DNA of 64,000 bases, taken from the NCBI GenBank assembly GCA_949152475.1, contig OX424562.1:3038001-3102000 (forward strand), written 5' to 3'. Numbering within the stretch: the stretch's first letter is position 1; every line of letters begins with the position of its first letter. The notes beneath the pieces were generated by a model. It made no database searches. It was given only the letters and a program-made list of their open reading frames with translations, and had not been told where the DNA came from. The stretch comes from Terebella lapidaria. Taxonomy: Eukaryota > Annelida > Polychaeta > Terebellida > Terebellidae. The position numbers and the translations under genes are program-made. Positions 13,077-29,810 of the stretch are shown piece after piece.

Positions 13077-13230
13077 GAATTATTGAAACCGGGAATGAAT
13101 TATTGAAACTGAGAATAAACCATTGAAACCGGAAATACATTAATCAAACCGGGAACGAATATTGAAACAGGGGAACAACTATTTAAACCGGGAAAGCTAT
13201 TCAATCTGGAAAAATATTAAACCCTGAAAT
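13077..13230. repeat. ATTGAAACCGGGAA minisatellite (copy B)
   Basis: The copy B counterpart of the array at 7590-7740, with the same unit order and only scattered single-base differences. Confidence 0.8.
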
Positions 13231-14707
13231 AAATAGTTTTTCCCAGTTTTAATAATCCTTTTATTGTTTAAATTACAGGGAAATTCCCAAGATTTAGGAA
13301 GCAAAAATAATTTCAAAAAAAGTTGAGTGGTACTAACCAGATGCCGTACATATCACACTGAGATACTCCTCAATTGAGGACGACGTTAAAATCTTGGATT
13401 TCAGACTGAAACAAGGGCCACTGGCCTCATAGGAAGAGCTTTGAAAATGTTTGCACAGAACTAGTTCAAAACCTATTCGTATCCTATTCGGTACATATAC
13501 GTTGTGGCCATATTGTAACTGTAGCCCATGATATTGTACTGGCCAATCATTTGCTTATTGTAGATTTGGCCTAATATAAATTGATTGACACCATTATTAA
13601 GGTACTGATTCCATCTAGTCCCATCTTCCAAACTAGATGTTCTCCAGTCACTGACGACTGCTGGAGTGTATCTCCCGTAGCCCTATCACCCCCCCCAAAA
13701 AAAAAAAGTCACCCCCCCCCCCCAACTATTAACATATTCAACTAGCAAAAATCGATGTTAACTTATTTTCATAATATGACCATAACTACTACAAGCATCA
13801 AATTAATATTTACCAGAACCTTTATCTTGAACCTAATAGTCAATGTTTCATGTCCCAACTATTTTTTATTGTGGTCAATAGGCCCTAATAGACACAACTG
13901 GTAAACTTAATGTTAACCTATTTGGTTACAGTCATGAAATATGTAGTGGACAGAACATTTTACCTTATTGTGCCCAATAATAAATGTTTTATGTCTTAAT
14001 TAAATTTAGTGTGGTCAATAATAGACCTAAATAGTATTTACCCATCGGTTTATTTTTGATCCCCATCAGTAGACATGTTATATGTCTTGTTAATTGTCTA
14101 AACAATTGTCTAAACAATGTCACAGCTCAGAATGCCACATCACGATTCCCATGCAACCAATAATAGTGGTGTAGCAACAACAGGCCTATCTGATCATACG
14201 TGACATTCAACAGATGGCGCTCTTGAAGCATGCAATAGGCACATACAGGAAGGATGTGCGGTCCATTATGATGAGAACTGTCATTTGTGACAAACGTGAT
14301 GATGTGATTCAGATTGCTGCATTACGAACTCGACTGGCGAGTTTTGCTTTGATCATTTGTGTACGATTCCAATTACTAGTAACCTATCATGCATAAAATA
14401 ATCGAGCAATTGAAACATGACTCAACCAACAAATCATTGATTTTAAAAGATGATTGATAAGCTATGATCAATTGATTTATTTTTGTATTAACAGTATCTC
14501 GTGATGTCATCTCATTAATTATTCATTAGGCTATGAGGCACGCTCATCGCGATGTTTAGGTGGAAGAGGAGGGGGGAGGCATAGTGAAGAAAGTGAACTT
14601 GTTGTCATCGGCATATATGATCTCTCGAGGTGGATCTTATTTCTGAAATCCATCAGTAATCGCCGATTGTGATCTTGCAGATAGTTTAGCGATATATTCA
14701 TGCGAGA

Positions 14708-14802
14708 AAAGTCAGAAAACTCATCGGACCATTCAGCAGACCTGATTTTTACCCGGGTGCGGGCCAGCTTTCATTTATCACGATTGGGTCGTAGTCGGAT
14801 GG
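14708..14802 (+). repeat. Source arm of a 95 bp inverted repeat
   Basis: This segment of copy B is the exact reverse complement of 15330-15424, as read by eye. Its counterpart in copy A (about 9233-9330) has no inverted partner. Confidence 0.85.
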
Positions 14803-15329
14803 GAGGGGGGGGGAGCGGTGGTGCGGAATGGGGATGAAGCGGGTCGAGTGTGGCTGGCTGCCTCGCGAACAACCAACCACTAAGAGGGGGCCACACTCAT
14901 TTGCATTTGGCCTACTGGACATACCAACACTTGCCACAAGTTTTCAATTATTATGTTGCCGTATCAAGCGTTTTTCCATTTTTGCAATAGCTTATGTACT
15001 ATCTATGTAGTGTGGAATGTTTATGCAAAATTTTGAGTGCATCTGATACAAGAAAGCCCTGTTTCAGAGAAGATCAAAACGGGAGTGGTGATGGGTGATG
15101 AAACGGTGACACACAAAAAATATAAACGGTCGGAACACACGTCTCCTGTGGCTATTATTGCTTATAACTTATTACAGTAACCATGCTTGGGTACACGGGT
15201 GTCATATTCTTTCCAACTGGCCCCGGGCCCTCCTAATCAGCCACAATTGAATGGTCTGCTCTGGCTCCAAGTCGGACTTTCAGAAATGTAAACAAAGGAA
15301 AATTCTCCAAAATCCAAAAAAACACAACA

Positions 15330-15424
15330 CCATCCGACTACGACCCAATCGTGATAAATGAAAGCTGGCCCGCACCCGGGTAAAAATCAGGTCTGCTGAA
15401 TGGTCCGATGAGTTTTCTGACTTT
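15330..15424 (-). repeat. Inserted inverted copy of 14708-14802
   Basis: A 95 base reverse complement of 14708-14802 sits 527 bases downstream and replaces a short unrelated stretch present in copy A near 9855-9885. The arms look identical, and at a position where copies A and B differ this arm matches copy B, so it arose after the large duplication. Confidence 0.85.
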
Positions 15425-16430
15425 CTGACCTAAAAATATCGGAATTAAATTTTAGTGACACCACTGAATTCCTCACCTTTCAAAACCCTGGGCTAGAACC
15501 CAAAATTATGTTTCTATCACAGTTATTGCAGATAGCTAATAATATAGCTGTTTAAGGATTTCCTTTGAAATGATGCCATGGCCATCTTTGAAATGACGCC
15601 ATTTTAACCCATTTCCGTGATTCAGATTTTGGTAGACTTTTTTTCTGTTAAACAGTATACCCAGTAGGGGTGAAAACCACGATAAAACCTTTTGTTGCAA
15701 TTTGTTGTGGGTCAGTTGGTTGTTTGTCATAGATTGACCTATGTCAAACTTGCTGCAAAATGAACTTCTCAGGACACTGGTGACAATTAACGTTGAAGAC
15801 ATGGAGGGCAATGTCATCTGTCCCCTCAACGTTTATTGTATGACAATAACTGCAAAACAATTCACTGAAGCAATACATGATGCTCCACTGCTACGCATTA
15901 TCTTTGAACATATTCGTCATTACATTATGAAATCGAACAGTTTTGGGCAAACATTCGGGCAAAAATGACCAAAATTACGCGGCCATTTCGATTTTCAAGA
16001 TGGCGGACAAGCATAACTATAATTTAGCGGCACTATTGTAAAGCTGATACCAGAAAACATGGGTATAGACACCAAGTTCGCACTTCTATGTACTCTAGAA
16101 GTAAAGTTATGGGCTGAACTATATTTCAGGTGGTTGAAATCACCCTCCATGGCCGCCATCTTGGATTTCTCTAATTCCCCAAGGGTGAGAATTTCACACC
16201 CACCTGGAACGATTTACGGATATACCAAATAAGTAAAATCAGAGAGGAAAAAAACTTTATCAAACACTTTGAGGTCAGGCTGTTTTAACAAGGTTCACTG
16301 CCGGACTATTTCCTGTAAACAATGTTATCTACAGAAAATGCGGAACTATCGAATGATTATTATTGACAGAGCGAATATAATTATTTATTTCCTTTTTGCG
16401 AATACTGGGTTCCTGGTAGCACTCATAATT

Positions 16431-16642
16431 GTCATATTTTATTTTGTCAGAAGAATTTGAACACGCCCTAGCTTTTGTGTAAGCTACTATCGAAAAATGT
16501 TGATGCTGCGTTTCGCCAAGGCTGTGTTGCAGCGTTGTCATATTTTATTTTGTCAGAAGAATTTTAACACGCCCTAGCTTTTGTGTAAGCTACTATCGAA
16601 AAATGTTGATGCTGCGTTTCGCCAAGGCTGTGTTGCAGCGTT
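16431..16642. repeat. 106 bp tandem duplication in copy B
   Basis: Two adjacent units, 16431-16536 and 16537-16642, differ by about one base. Copy A has a single unit (about 10855-10960). Confidence 0.85.
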
Positions 16643-17164
16643 CTCTCGTTTGCATGAAAATACTTCGGAATCAAACGATTTTTCTATGGTTAATTTTGTG
16701 TTTGTAGCGATACTACAATACGAAAGCTTAAACTTGATTGGTATTTCTCCCCCCTAAATATGAACTGAATCGTTCGAGATAGTTTGCGATTTTTGGTGAT
16801 GTTACGGAGAAATTGATACTACATGTAGCTAAAATTACAGTTTCATTATCTTGTCGGTCAGTTCAATAATAGACTTAATTAACTAGTGAAATTAATGTTA
16901 ACTTATTCGGTAATAGTGACCTGTATCACGAACCATATATCAGCTTCATACTATTACACACATCTAGATTTGCTTGATTCCCGCTTTCGCGGACACCAAG
17001 CAACATCTAGATATACTATTACACATATCTAGTCCCGTTTGTTTTAAAACTAGGAGCTCACCGGTCGCCGGCTCTCACAGAAAACTAGATGTCAAGGCCT
17101 AAAGTTGTCTTGGGGCATTTCGTGTGAAGCTCTTTTTCTAAACGTATCTAGCATATTCCAAGAT

Positions 17165-17640
17165 ATCCCTTTGGCCAAGATCAAAGTTCATCCTCAGTGC
17201 TCATAATACATGTTTCTCTAGGGCGACGAGCCCGAAAATAACGTCCGTTTCGCTCTACGATGCATCGTTTCCGAGATATCGAGGAAAACAAAAAATGCCG
17301 ACTCGGCAAAAAAAAATTGAGGTCAAAGTTCATCCATGACACCCTCTAGACATGTTTGTCTAGGGCGACGAGTCCGAAAATAACGTCTGTTTCGCTCTAC
17401 GACACACCGTTTCCGAGATATCTACGTAAACTAAAAATGCCGACTGGACAAAAAACAATTGAGGTCGAGGTCAAAGTTCATTCATAATACCCTTTAGACA
17501 TCTTTGTAAAGGGTAACGAATCCGAAAATGACGTTCGTTTCACTCTGTGATGCACCATTTTTGAGATATGCAGGAAGCCTCAAGGATGACTCAGCAAAAA
17601 CTTTTCCCAGCTCTAGGTCAAAGGTCGTTCAACCATATGA
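17165..17640 (+). repeat. About 145 bp tandem satellite with DR1-like motifs
   Basis: Three to four units share GGCGACGAGTCCGAAAATAACG, TTTCGCTCTACGA and TTTCCGAGATATC. The anchor motif recurs at 17223, 17365 and 17515. Each unit also carries an AGGTCAAAGTTCA-like sequence (17178, 17320, 17468 and 17615), a nuclear-receptor DR1-type motif. A related array lies in the opposite orientation at 50120-50860. Confidence 0.75.
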
Positions 17641-19860
17641 CCCCCAAAATCAATAGGGTTCTTCCTTGGTGATATATGGACCCCCATGCACGTTTTCAGC
17701 CATTGCCTGAATAGTTTTTGAGTTATTGAGCGGAAACAAAGTCCAAAAGTTTACATACACCACTGTATATTTCATCCTCAAGGACCTCGGATCCAGCTCC
17801 AAAACTACACAGCACATCTATATGTTTGATCAGTGGTGAAAATTTCAAGTTGATCCGTTGAGGCGATCTCGAGATATTGCACGGAAACGAAACGGTGGAA
17901 TGTAAAAGAAAAGATAAAACAAACTCAGACAAATCCATAAAAATTATCAAGAAGAATCCCGTGCAATTGGCTTTCATAGTACACGTGCAGGATATGGGAA
18001 TGAACACAAGTCTAAGCGGATATTTCACATGCTCTTGATCAGTTCGCTCTTTAACTTCTTTATATTTATTGATCATTCTGAAAGAATACATTTCGTGTGA
18101 ATGCCTTCTCCATCGAGCCTGTGTGATTTCACCATCATTTTTCGAAAACTATGTGGCGTTCATCTGCACGACGCTGGACGCAAATCCATGGTATCCGCGA
18201 AATTTTGGTCGGGGGATACAACTACATTCAGCCACAGACTTCAAATCAGTCATTTTTGGTTGTTATGGACATTTTCCATGAATTTACCATAAACGTGTCC
18301 ACATAAAATATAATTAGAAATTGAAATCGTTTCAGATTTGCAATCTGTACAGCAATTACAATATTTTTTTTTTACAAAATAATCTAGACGCGATGATCGC
18401 AAATGCATAGCATCCACCGAACTAGTGCCAGGGGAACAATTATGTCATATTGAACTGTCAAAACATTCTCCATTAATTTTCTCAATTATAAGTTTTCCAG
18501 TATTCGTATATACGGTATTCTAGTAATCATTGAGCAATCGTTCAAAGCACCGATACTCTGGCATGATGATTCCCATTCCTGTAAGGATGATTCACACATT
18601 CTATGTATAAATACTGTTTGCCTTGAATCATTCAAAAGGCCTGAATATTATGGAGCTTATGCTTGCAATATGAGGAAATGTGGAGTCAAATATTGGGCTT
18701 GATCTTTTGGTGACTGAACTTGACACCAGAGGAAACCGAGTTACAAATCCAATATTATGTCTACATGTACATAATGTGTATAGTCATTGCCTTGAAGACA
18801 AAACCTCCAAGACAGGGTTCATAAAACTTCTATTTATGAGCATACATCATGTATATATGGCGTCATGAAGACATGTCCAATTCGATAGTCAAGGACAAGC
18901 ACCTGATGACGGTTGAACGGTCATTTCATCCTCAGTGCAAGAGAAATTCAAGACAAAAAAATCTAATTTGGTCTCCTCAAAAAAATGTTCTCGAGTTCAC
19001 GATTTGGTAGCTGCTTATAATGTTTCACGGGGTAATACCAACAGTATTTTGTACCTAATTGGGTATGATATCCACGTAATGTCAACAATATGATTCAAAT
19101 CACATGACCTCAAGAGGAATTCAAGATTCAAAGTCATATTATTCTCGTGTTATTTCTTTAACCTATAATGACTGTCAACATATATACAGACAGGGTCTCA
19201 CCATCAGGGTGAGGACCTACACACTGTTTGAAAAATATTTCTCCAACAATTGTATACAAAATGTTTATTTTAGTCGCAACACAACAAAAAATGGCACAGG
19301 CTCAGTAGGCGTTTCACTGATCTGCACAAAAAGCAATATACATGTACTCAAATAACAGATTTTACATCCCAATTATTATTGTTACAAATATAACACCAAA
19401 TTCATTGGAATCCATGACAGTGCAATTATTTATTCATTAGATTATTGTAATTAATCAAGGTATATATCACTCAATTTGTACAAAAGCAGGCATCTGGATC
19501 TTTTTCTTCGTATTTGGGTGATTTAGACACATTTTGGCGTGTCTATCACTTTCACAATTCATCTAACTTTTCACCTATCGCTCACTTGCAGATATATACA
19601 ACGGACCACAGAATTTTTTAATTCATGGGAACACACAATCATATTCACAATTTTCACATGCACCCAGTCACACACGCACACAGAATTTAATAAATGTAAC
19701 ATGTCTCGAGGCACAGAACACAGAAATACATGTAATGTAATTGTCCTTACCAGCCTCTCAACATCAAAACTGAAAGTTTTCTGACAAAAGAGAACAGAAT
19801 TCAACACAGACCCCGATATTATAATACCCCCCCCCCCCCCAGATCGAAGTCGATGACTCT
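17641..19860. other. Intergenic DNA and probable COPS2 3' UTR
   Basis: I find no coding region. The right part should be the 3' UTR of the minus-strand COPS2 gene. AATAAA signals read on the minus strand lie at 19429-19434 and 19264-19269, about 430 and 595 bases after the stop codon. A run of C residues at 19827-19840 may vary between individuals or be an assembly weak point. Confidence 0.5.
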
Positions 19861-24937
<5,077 letters not shown>

Positions 24938-25235
24938 GTTGATTTTTTCGGCGACGGAAGAGGCTGTAAACAACAAACACCGCGGGACATCGTGTCGAAT
25001 AATAATTCTATACTTTACTGTCGTATCATCGTCACTTTATCACACCAATTTTGCTGTCCAACGTGTTATACATCCACTGAATATATAACACACAATTGAA
25101 AAAAATGTGTTTGACCAGCATGGTCACAATATCATATTCATAATATGTCAATAATCATAATCAACTCATGTTCAATTTTCGGTACGTGTATGCTTCTAAT
25201 TTTGAAGATCATACCTTTTGTCACAGGTTTGAGGT

Positions 25236-25256
25236 GTAGGGGCGGATCCAGGATTA
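25236..25256. repeat. Transposon-end-like motif
   Basis: GGGGCGGATCCAGGATT is the reverse of a motif at 6482-6505 and 39179-39200. It resembles the end of a widespread animal DNA transposon family, but I cannot define the element's other end. Confidence 0.35.
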
Positions 25257-25379
25257 GTATAATACGGGCGGGGGTCGCTGCTTTTCGCGAGTGAGGAACT
25301 TAAATGGTCTGGCGATCGAGTCGCGGGTGCCTTTAGCCCCCGAGAAAATCTTCCGATTTATACTATAACGAACTCATAT

Positions 25380-26280
25380 AACCACCAGCCTCCTCCGCAA
25401 AATCACGCACGGAGGAGTTATCACGTTCTTGCGGAGGATCGATCACGTGCTTGCAGAAGACCAGGCATGCACATGCGCAGAACAGCTTCCGGTGGAGAGC
25501 CCAATAAAAGGAGGCAGCCACAGCTCTCTGAGAGTCAGTCGGGGCAAGGTACCAGAGGAGACACATCACCCTGAGACAGTCCTGTCCTCCTTTGACAGGC
25601 GAGGGAGAGGACTTAGAGTTTTCCGTACCTCCGCACATCTTGACCTCCGCAGTGCGGAGCCCCAGACTCCATGTATGGGAAATGTAACAGAGAATGGTGT
25701 GGGTCCCAGATGATGACAATCGCATGAATCCAGTCCAACAGCCCCTCAATATATGAACCCCGGCCCTCTTGACTTACAGCTGACGACAAGGCGGCGATCT
25801 CTTCTTGCACAGTGGTGCAAGCGTGAGGGAAGTCTCTGGTGAACCTTCGCAACCCGCGGACCTGTGAGGGACGTCCCCTGATGTGCGAAGACACTCAGTG
25901 TCTCCGCAGTAGACGAACGAAACTCCACACCCGCGGAGTGGCGAGGGAAGTTTCCTGACGTGCGGAGACACCCAGTCTCCGCAGGCGACGACCCTTCGCA
26001 CCCGCGGAAGAGGGAGGTGAAGCAGACGTGCGGAGGACCCTCCGCAGGGACGAGGGAACTCTGCGGAGCCACGGAACCTCCGCAGCGTGGAAGACCTCTG
26101 CAGAGAGAGGACCTCCGCAGCGCGGAAGACCTCCGCAGATACAGAGGACCTCAGAAAGACACACCTCCGCGGAAGACGGCGAGACAGATTCCGCAAGTAC
26201 ATACCTCGGGAGACGGACGAGTTGTGGAGCCAGGGAACCTTCGCCTCTGCATGGACTTCGCGTAGGAAGAGACTGACGCT
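25380..26280. repeat. GC-rich array of CTCCGCAG palindromic motifs
   Basis: In a mostly AT-rich region, about 900 bases switch to high GC and contain roughly twenty copies of CTCCGCAG, its complement CTGCGGAG or one-base variants, on both strands, often paired as CCTCCGCAGcGCGGAAG. Short open frames here run on several frames of both strands and look like by-products of the repeat. The right side (26300-26560) has a TATA-like and an AATAAA-like motif, so this could be part of a solo LTR, but I find no matching ends. Confidence 0.6.
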
Positions 26281-27319
26281 AGTTCTGATGCCTAACGTTA
26301 AAGCAGGGTCTTAGTCTGAACCTGGACCTGGTGTAACCTTTTAGTATTGTAAAGCCCGGTGACTTAGTCTAAACCTGATAACTGTGTAATTTGGGGAAAT
26401 ATTGCATATATTTTGTGAGTGAGTAACTCGTATTCGGTAATAAAACCCATGTCTTTGAAGTAATACTTAGTATGTCTCCAGCACTTTTCTCTAACCAGAG
26501 AAATACTATGGAATTGCGGACGTCTCACCAATAATTGTCTATTGCGTTCGGACACAGAGAGGAGAGGTACTACTTAAAGACTATACGAAAAATAAACACA
26601 ACGAGAGAAAATAAACAACAACAACAACACACACACGGCACCAAATAGTCATCTAAAATCGCTACAATACTATCTCGTATACTCGCTTGCAGCTACAAAA
26701 TTTGAGTTGAGAGCATTGTTAGAGGTCAAATAGAATTTGTTTTCTCAGTTTGTTTGCTGACAATGAAATGACCCGTCAACGGTTCTCCGGGCAGGAAAAG
26801 AACCCAAATTATTATGAATACACACTGTTCAAGATAATTCCGCGTTGAACCCACCAGGAATCTATTTCATGAAGAATCTATCTATTTCGCCGACTAACTT
26901 GGGATGATTCAGCTCACTAATTTCCATGCTAAATCTTGAGTTCAATCGGCTATACCAGATTACTAGATTCTTGTCTTGTGTCCATGAGTATACAGACAGT
27001 TATGTTTACGCATTATGTTTAGTCAAGAACTTGTTCAAATATTTCTCATTTCCTTTCATTGCATATCCAGGTACAGTCAAATTTCAAACTTTCCATTTAA
27101 TTTTGAAAAACACAAGGAGAAAAACACGCTGGATTTGAAAAAAAATGCACAACTTTTATAAATTATCGAGGTATTGATGTTTTCGTGACAAGGAGTCATT
27201 CTGAGGTTCATTTACTAACTAAGCAGGTTTTTTCCAGGGAATTGTTGTACTATTCGTGGTATTAAATATATGTCATCGTACTTTCTAATCCTAAAACATT
27301 TCTACAGATTTAATAATAC
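26281..27319. other. No gene seen
   Basis: AT-rich DNA with a short CAA/CA simple repeat at 26615-26635. Open frames here are short and lack recognisable motifs. Confidence 0.4.
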
Positions 27320-27606
27320 TGTGACCTCACTGATATGTATGAAATTGTACTCCTACTAGCTTGGCTAGTGGGATATCCCTTTAGCTCATCTGGTAGAGCG
27401 GATGGTTGATGTGTGAGAGGTCCCGGGTTCAAATCCCAGTCTGGCCGAGGCATTCCTCGCTTGGTTACAATTGGTGGCAGCGGTGGGATGCCTTGTATTC
27501 CTTCGGGATGTGGCCCTGTTATGACTGAGGATGTCCTGAGGTTGAAGTAGGATGTCTGGTTATAGCTCCTCACCTCGGGACGAGGTTTCAAACCCCCCCG
27601 GAAATG
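27320..27606 (+). mobile_element. tRNA-derived SINE, longer copy
   Basis: A 287 base unit contains a polymerase III A box (TTAGCTCATCTGGTAGAGC, 27381-27399) and B box (GGGTTCAAATCC, 27425-27436) in tRNA-like spacing. The D arm and most of the T arm fold, but the anticodon and acceptor stems do not, so it is not a working tRNA. It is followed directly by a second, shorter copy. The unit ends in a short C run at about 27595. Confidence 0.7.
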
Positions 27607-27758
27607 TGTGACCTCTCTGGTATGTGTGAAATTGTACTCCTACTAGCTTGGCTAGTGGGATATCCCTTTAGCTCATCTGGTAGAGCGGATGGTTGATGTT
27701 TGAGAGGTCCCGGGTTCAAATCCCAGTCTGGCCGAGGCATTCCTTGCTCGGTTACAAT
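27607..27758 (+). mobile_element. tRNA-derived SINE, 3'-truncated copy
   Basis: Repeats the first 150 bases of the preceding SINE, including both polymerase III boxes, with a handful of base differences, then stops after GGCATTCCTTGC. The head-to-tail arrangement could be a tandem duplication or two nested insertions. Confidence 0.65.
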
Positions 27759-28092
27759 ACCAATACTTACATCTTCCTCCATACAGTCAAGTACAATACT
27801 ATGATTGATCATAATGTCTACAGTTTATGATAATGGCCAGTACAACAATATTCATCATTGCATTGCCATCATGTAGGCATGTGTTAACAATCTGTTCCCT
27901 ACCTGCTTATATTAATTACATTCATATTGATACCTAGAGAGTAGAGGACATAATAAAGTGTGTATATATCTGTGTATATATATGAGTAGGGCAACTTGTG
28001 CACTAAGGTATGTAAAGTTCTTTGTAAAAACTCTTAAATGCACATTTATTACCTGTAATTACAGTTTGAGTGGGAGCATTTGACCAAAATAC
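27759..28092. other. No gene seen
   Basis: AT-rich sequence with a short TATA run near 27960-27985. Nothing else is recognised. Confidence 0.4.
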
Positions 28093-28328
28093 CCTCCTTA
28101 TAGAAAATATTAGTCGAAAGTCCATTAAGCAAAACATTACAATATTTGTAAAAAAAAGTTTCCAGCGTGCAGAAAATTATTGTCGAAAATCCATAGAAGA
28201 AATATTTATTTGTAAAAAAAAAATTCTCCATATAGAAATTTTTTGTCAAAATTCCATAGATGGAAGATTTTACTTGTGAAAAAAAATCTCCTCCGTATAG
28301 AAAATTTTGGGGAAAAAATCCATTGACC
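28093..28328. repeat. 66 bp tandem repeat, about 3.6 units
   Basis: Units beginning TCCNTATAGAAAATTTTTGTC, each containing TCCATAGA and a run of eight or nine A residues, start near 28095, 28160, 28228 and 28294. It is AT-rich and has no coding content. Confidence 0.7.
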
Positions 28329-28620
28329 AACTTCACAATTTGGTGTGGCCTAACTATTAAAAATTCATTACGACTTCCTTCGGTGAGCAAGAAGTGACGT
28401 CAACTGGAGCAAATTCATGATGGTTGGTTTATCTCAAATTCCCCCTCTAGAAAAGCATTCGGAATTGCTGTCCCCACTCCATGATTATTCAAACCACTGA
28501 CTAATCTTCTCTTTCAAACTAACTTTGATCCAGATTGGATCGATTGTGTCACTTCATAGTCGATGTCTAAGGTGTTTTCATTGATTCGAAAATGTACCCC
28601 TCTTGCATCCTCTAGCAGTC

Positions 28621-29810
28621 TATACTCTGATTTTTCTAACTCGTTTACACCGTTTTTTGCCGATATTTTTGCGATGTTTACAGTAATGGTATCGTGTTGT
28701 AACTTGGCATATTTCACCTGGAGATCAAACGGCATTTTTCTGCAAACTTTCAGACTTCTGCTCATAGAACTGTGAGAATTAGCAATCTACTGCAATGATA
28801 AATTTTCCCTGAAATCCTGTCGTTTGCATGTCAACAAACTTCGTTTTCCTTTGGCACGTGATGGGCGATTCTGTTCGGATAATTTGCATAGGGGCGAGAG
28901 TTGGGATTTGGGACCGCCCACGCAGGTAAACTGATTCGAAATGACTCGCGCGTGCAGGCACCTTGACGACAACTGACAACCCGATCCCCCTATTATGACT
29001 AATTTGAACTTGTCCATTTGGATTCCGTCATCAGTTGTCGAGAACCAAGCAATATGTCGGCGCCCATGGTTCAAGCAAATCCTCGCTTAAATAAAACTTT
29101 TGCGTTTTGAAAGAAACAGATAGCGTTCCGGAAGGCAGGTTTGTGTGAATTGATTGCCGTTTGTACCACAGATATGCAATATTCAGTTGAATAGTTCGCT
29201 TGAAGTAACTTGACTGAACTAAAGGCAAAAAACGGTGTAAACGAGTTAAAAAAAATCAGAGTATACACTGTTTTTGGCTAATATTTTCGTGATGGCGAAT
29301 GCTATCGTTCTATAACTTGGCATACTTCACCTGGGTGTTAAATGGCAATTTGCTACCAAATTTCAGACAGCTATCGCAAAAATTGAAAAAGTTGGCAATC
29401 TACCTCAATGTTAAATTTCAGTCCAAAACGGGATCTCGAGAATCTGAGCATATTCGAGGAATTGGTCCTGTTTACATCCATCAGGATTCGAAATATTCTT
29501 GTAACTTTGAACCAGAAGATACACTGGGGTGTACTCTACACAAACATGTTGATTTTGAAACATTACTCCGCTACAAAACCGAGCAAATGCACAAAATTGT
29601 GTGCGGGCCCAGAAATTAAATAATAGGGCTAAATTTAACATTGGGGTAGATTGCCAACTTTTTCAATTTTTGCGATAGCTGTCTGAAATTTGGTAGCAAA
29701 TTGCCGTTTAACTCCCAGGTGAAGTATACCAAGTTATAGAACGATAGCGTTAAGCATCATGAAAATATTAGCGAAAAACAGTGTAAACGAGTTAGAAAAA
29801 TCAGAGTATA
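28621..29810. repeat. Cluster of inverted-repeat element arms
   Basis: The end sequence TATACTCTGATTTTTCTAAC and its 150-190 base continuation (including CTTGGCATACTTCACCTGG) occur as an arm at 28621, inverted and short at 29222-29265, forward at 29262-29425 and inverted at 29630-29810. The last two arms are similar along their full length and enclose about 200 bases. This looks like one or two non-autonomous inverted-repeat transposons inserted next to each other. A related fragment (CTAACATTGGGGAAGATTGC) lies at 4510. Confidence 0.65.

Larger units (their letters stand above)
11970..17296. repeat. Segmental duplication, copy B
   Basis: This 5.3 kb direct repeat of 6659-11580 follows after a 389 base spacer. 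It is about 400 bases longer than copy A because of extra pieces: about 175 bases at 12205-12380, a 95 base inverted copy of its own sequence at 15330-15424, a 106 base tandem duplication at 16431-16642, and a 34 base insertion with a duplicated 9 base target at 16961-17012. A few short pieces of copy A are missing. No gene is recognised. Confidence 0.9.

Noticed and set aside
25380-26280. Several overlapping open frames of 75-140 codons on both strands
   Set aside because: They follow from the GC-rich CTCCGCAG repeat, which lowers stop-codon frequency in all frames.
26281-26600. Possible solo LTR end with AATAAA-like signal
   Set aside because: No matching TG...CA ends, target duplication or primer-binding site could be defined.
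27376-27449. Possible tRNA gene
   Set aside because: A and B boxes and the D arm are good, but acceptor and anticodon stems do not pair and the sequence is repeated next door, so it is a SINE.
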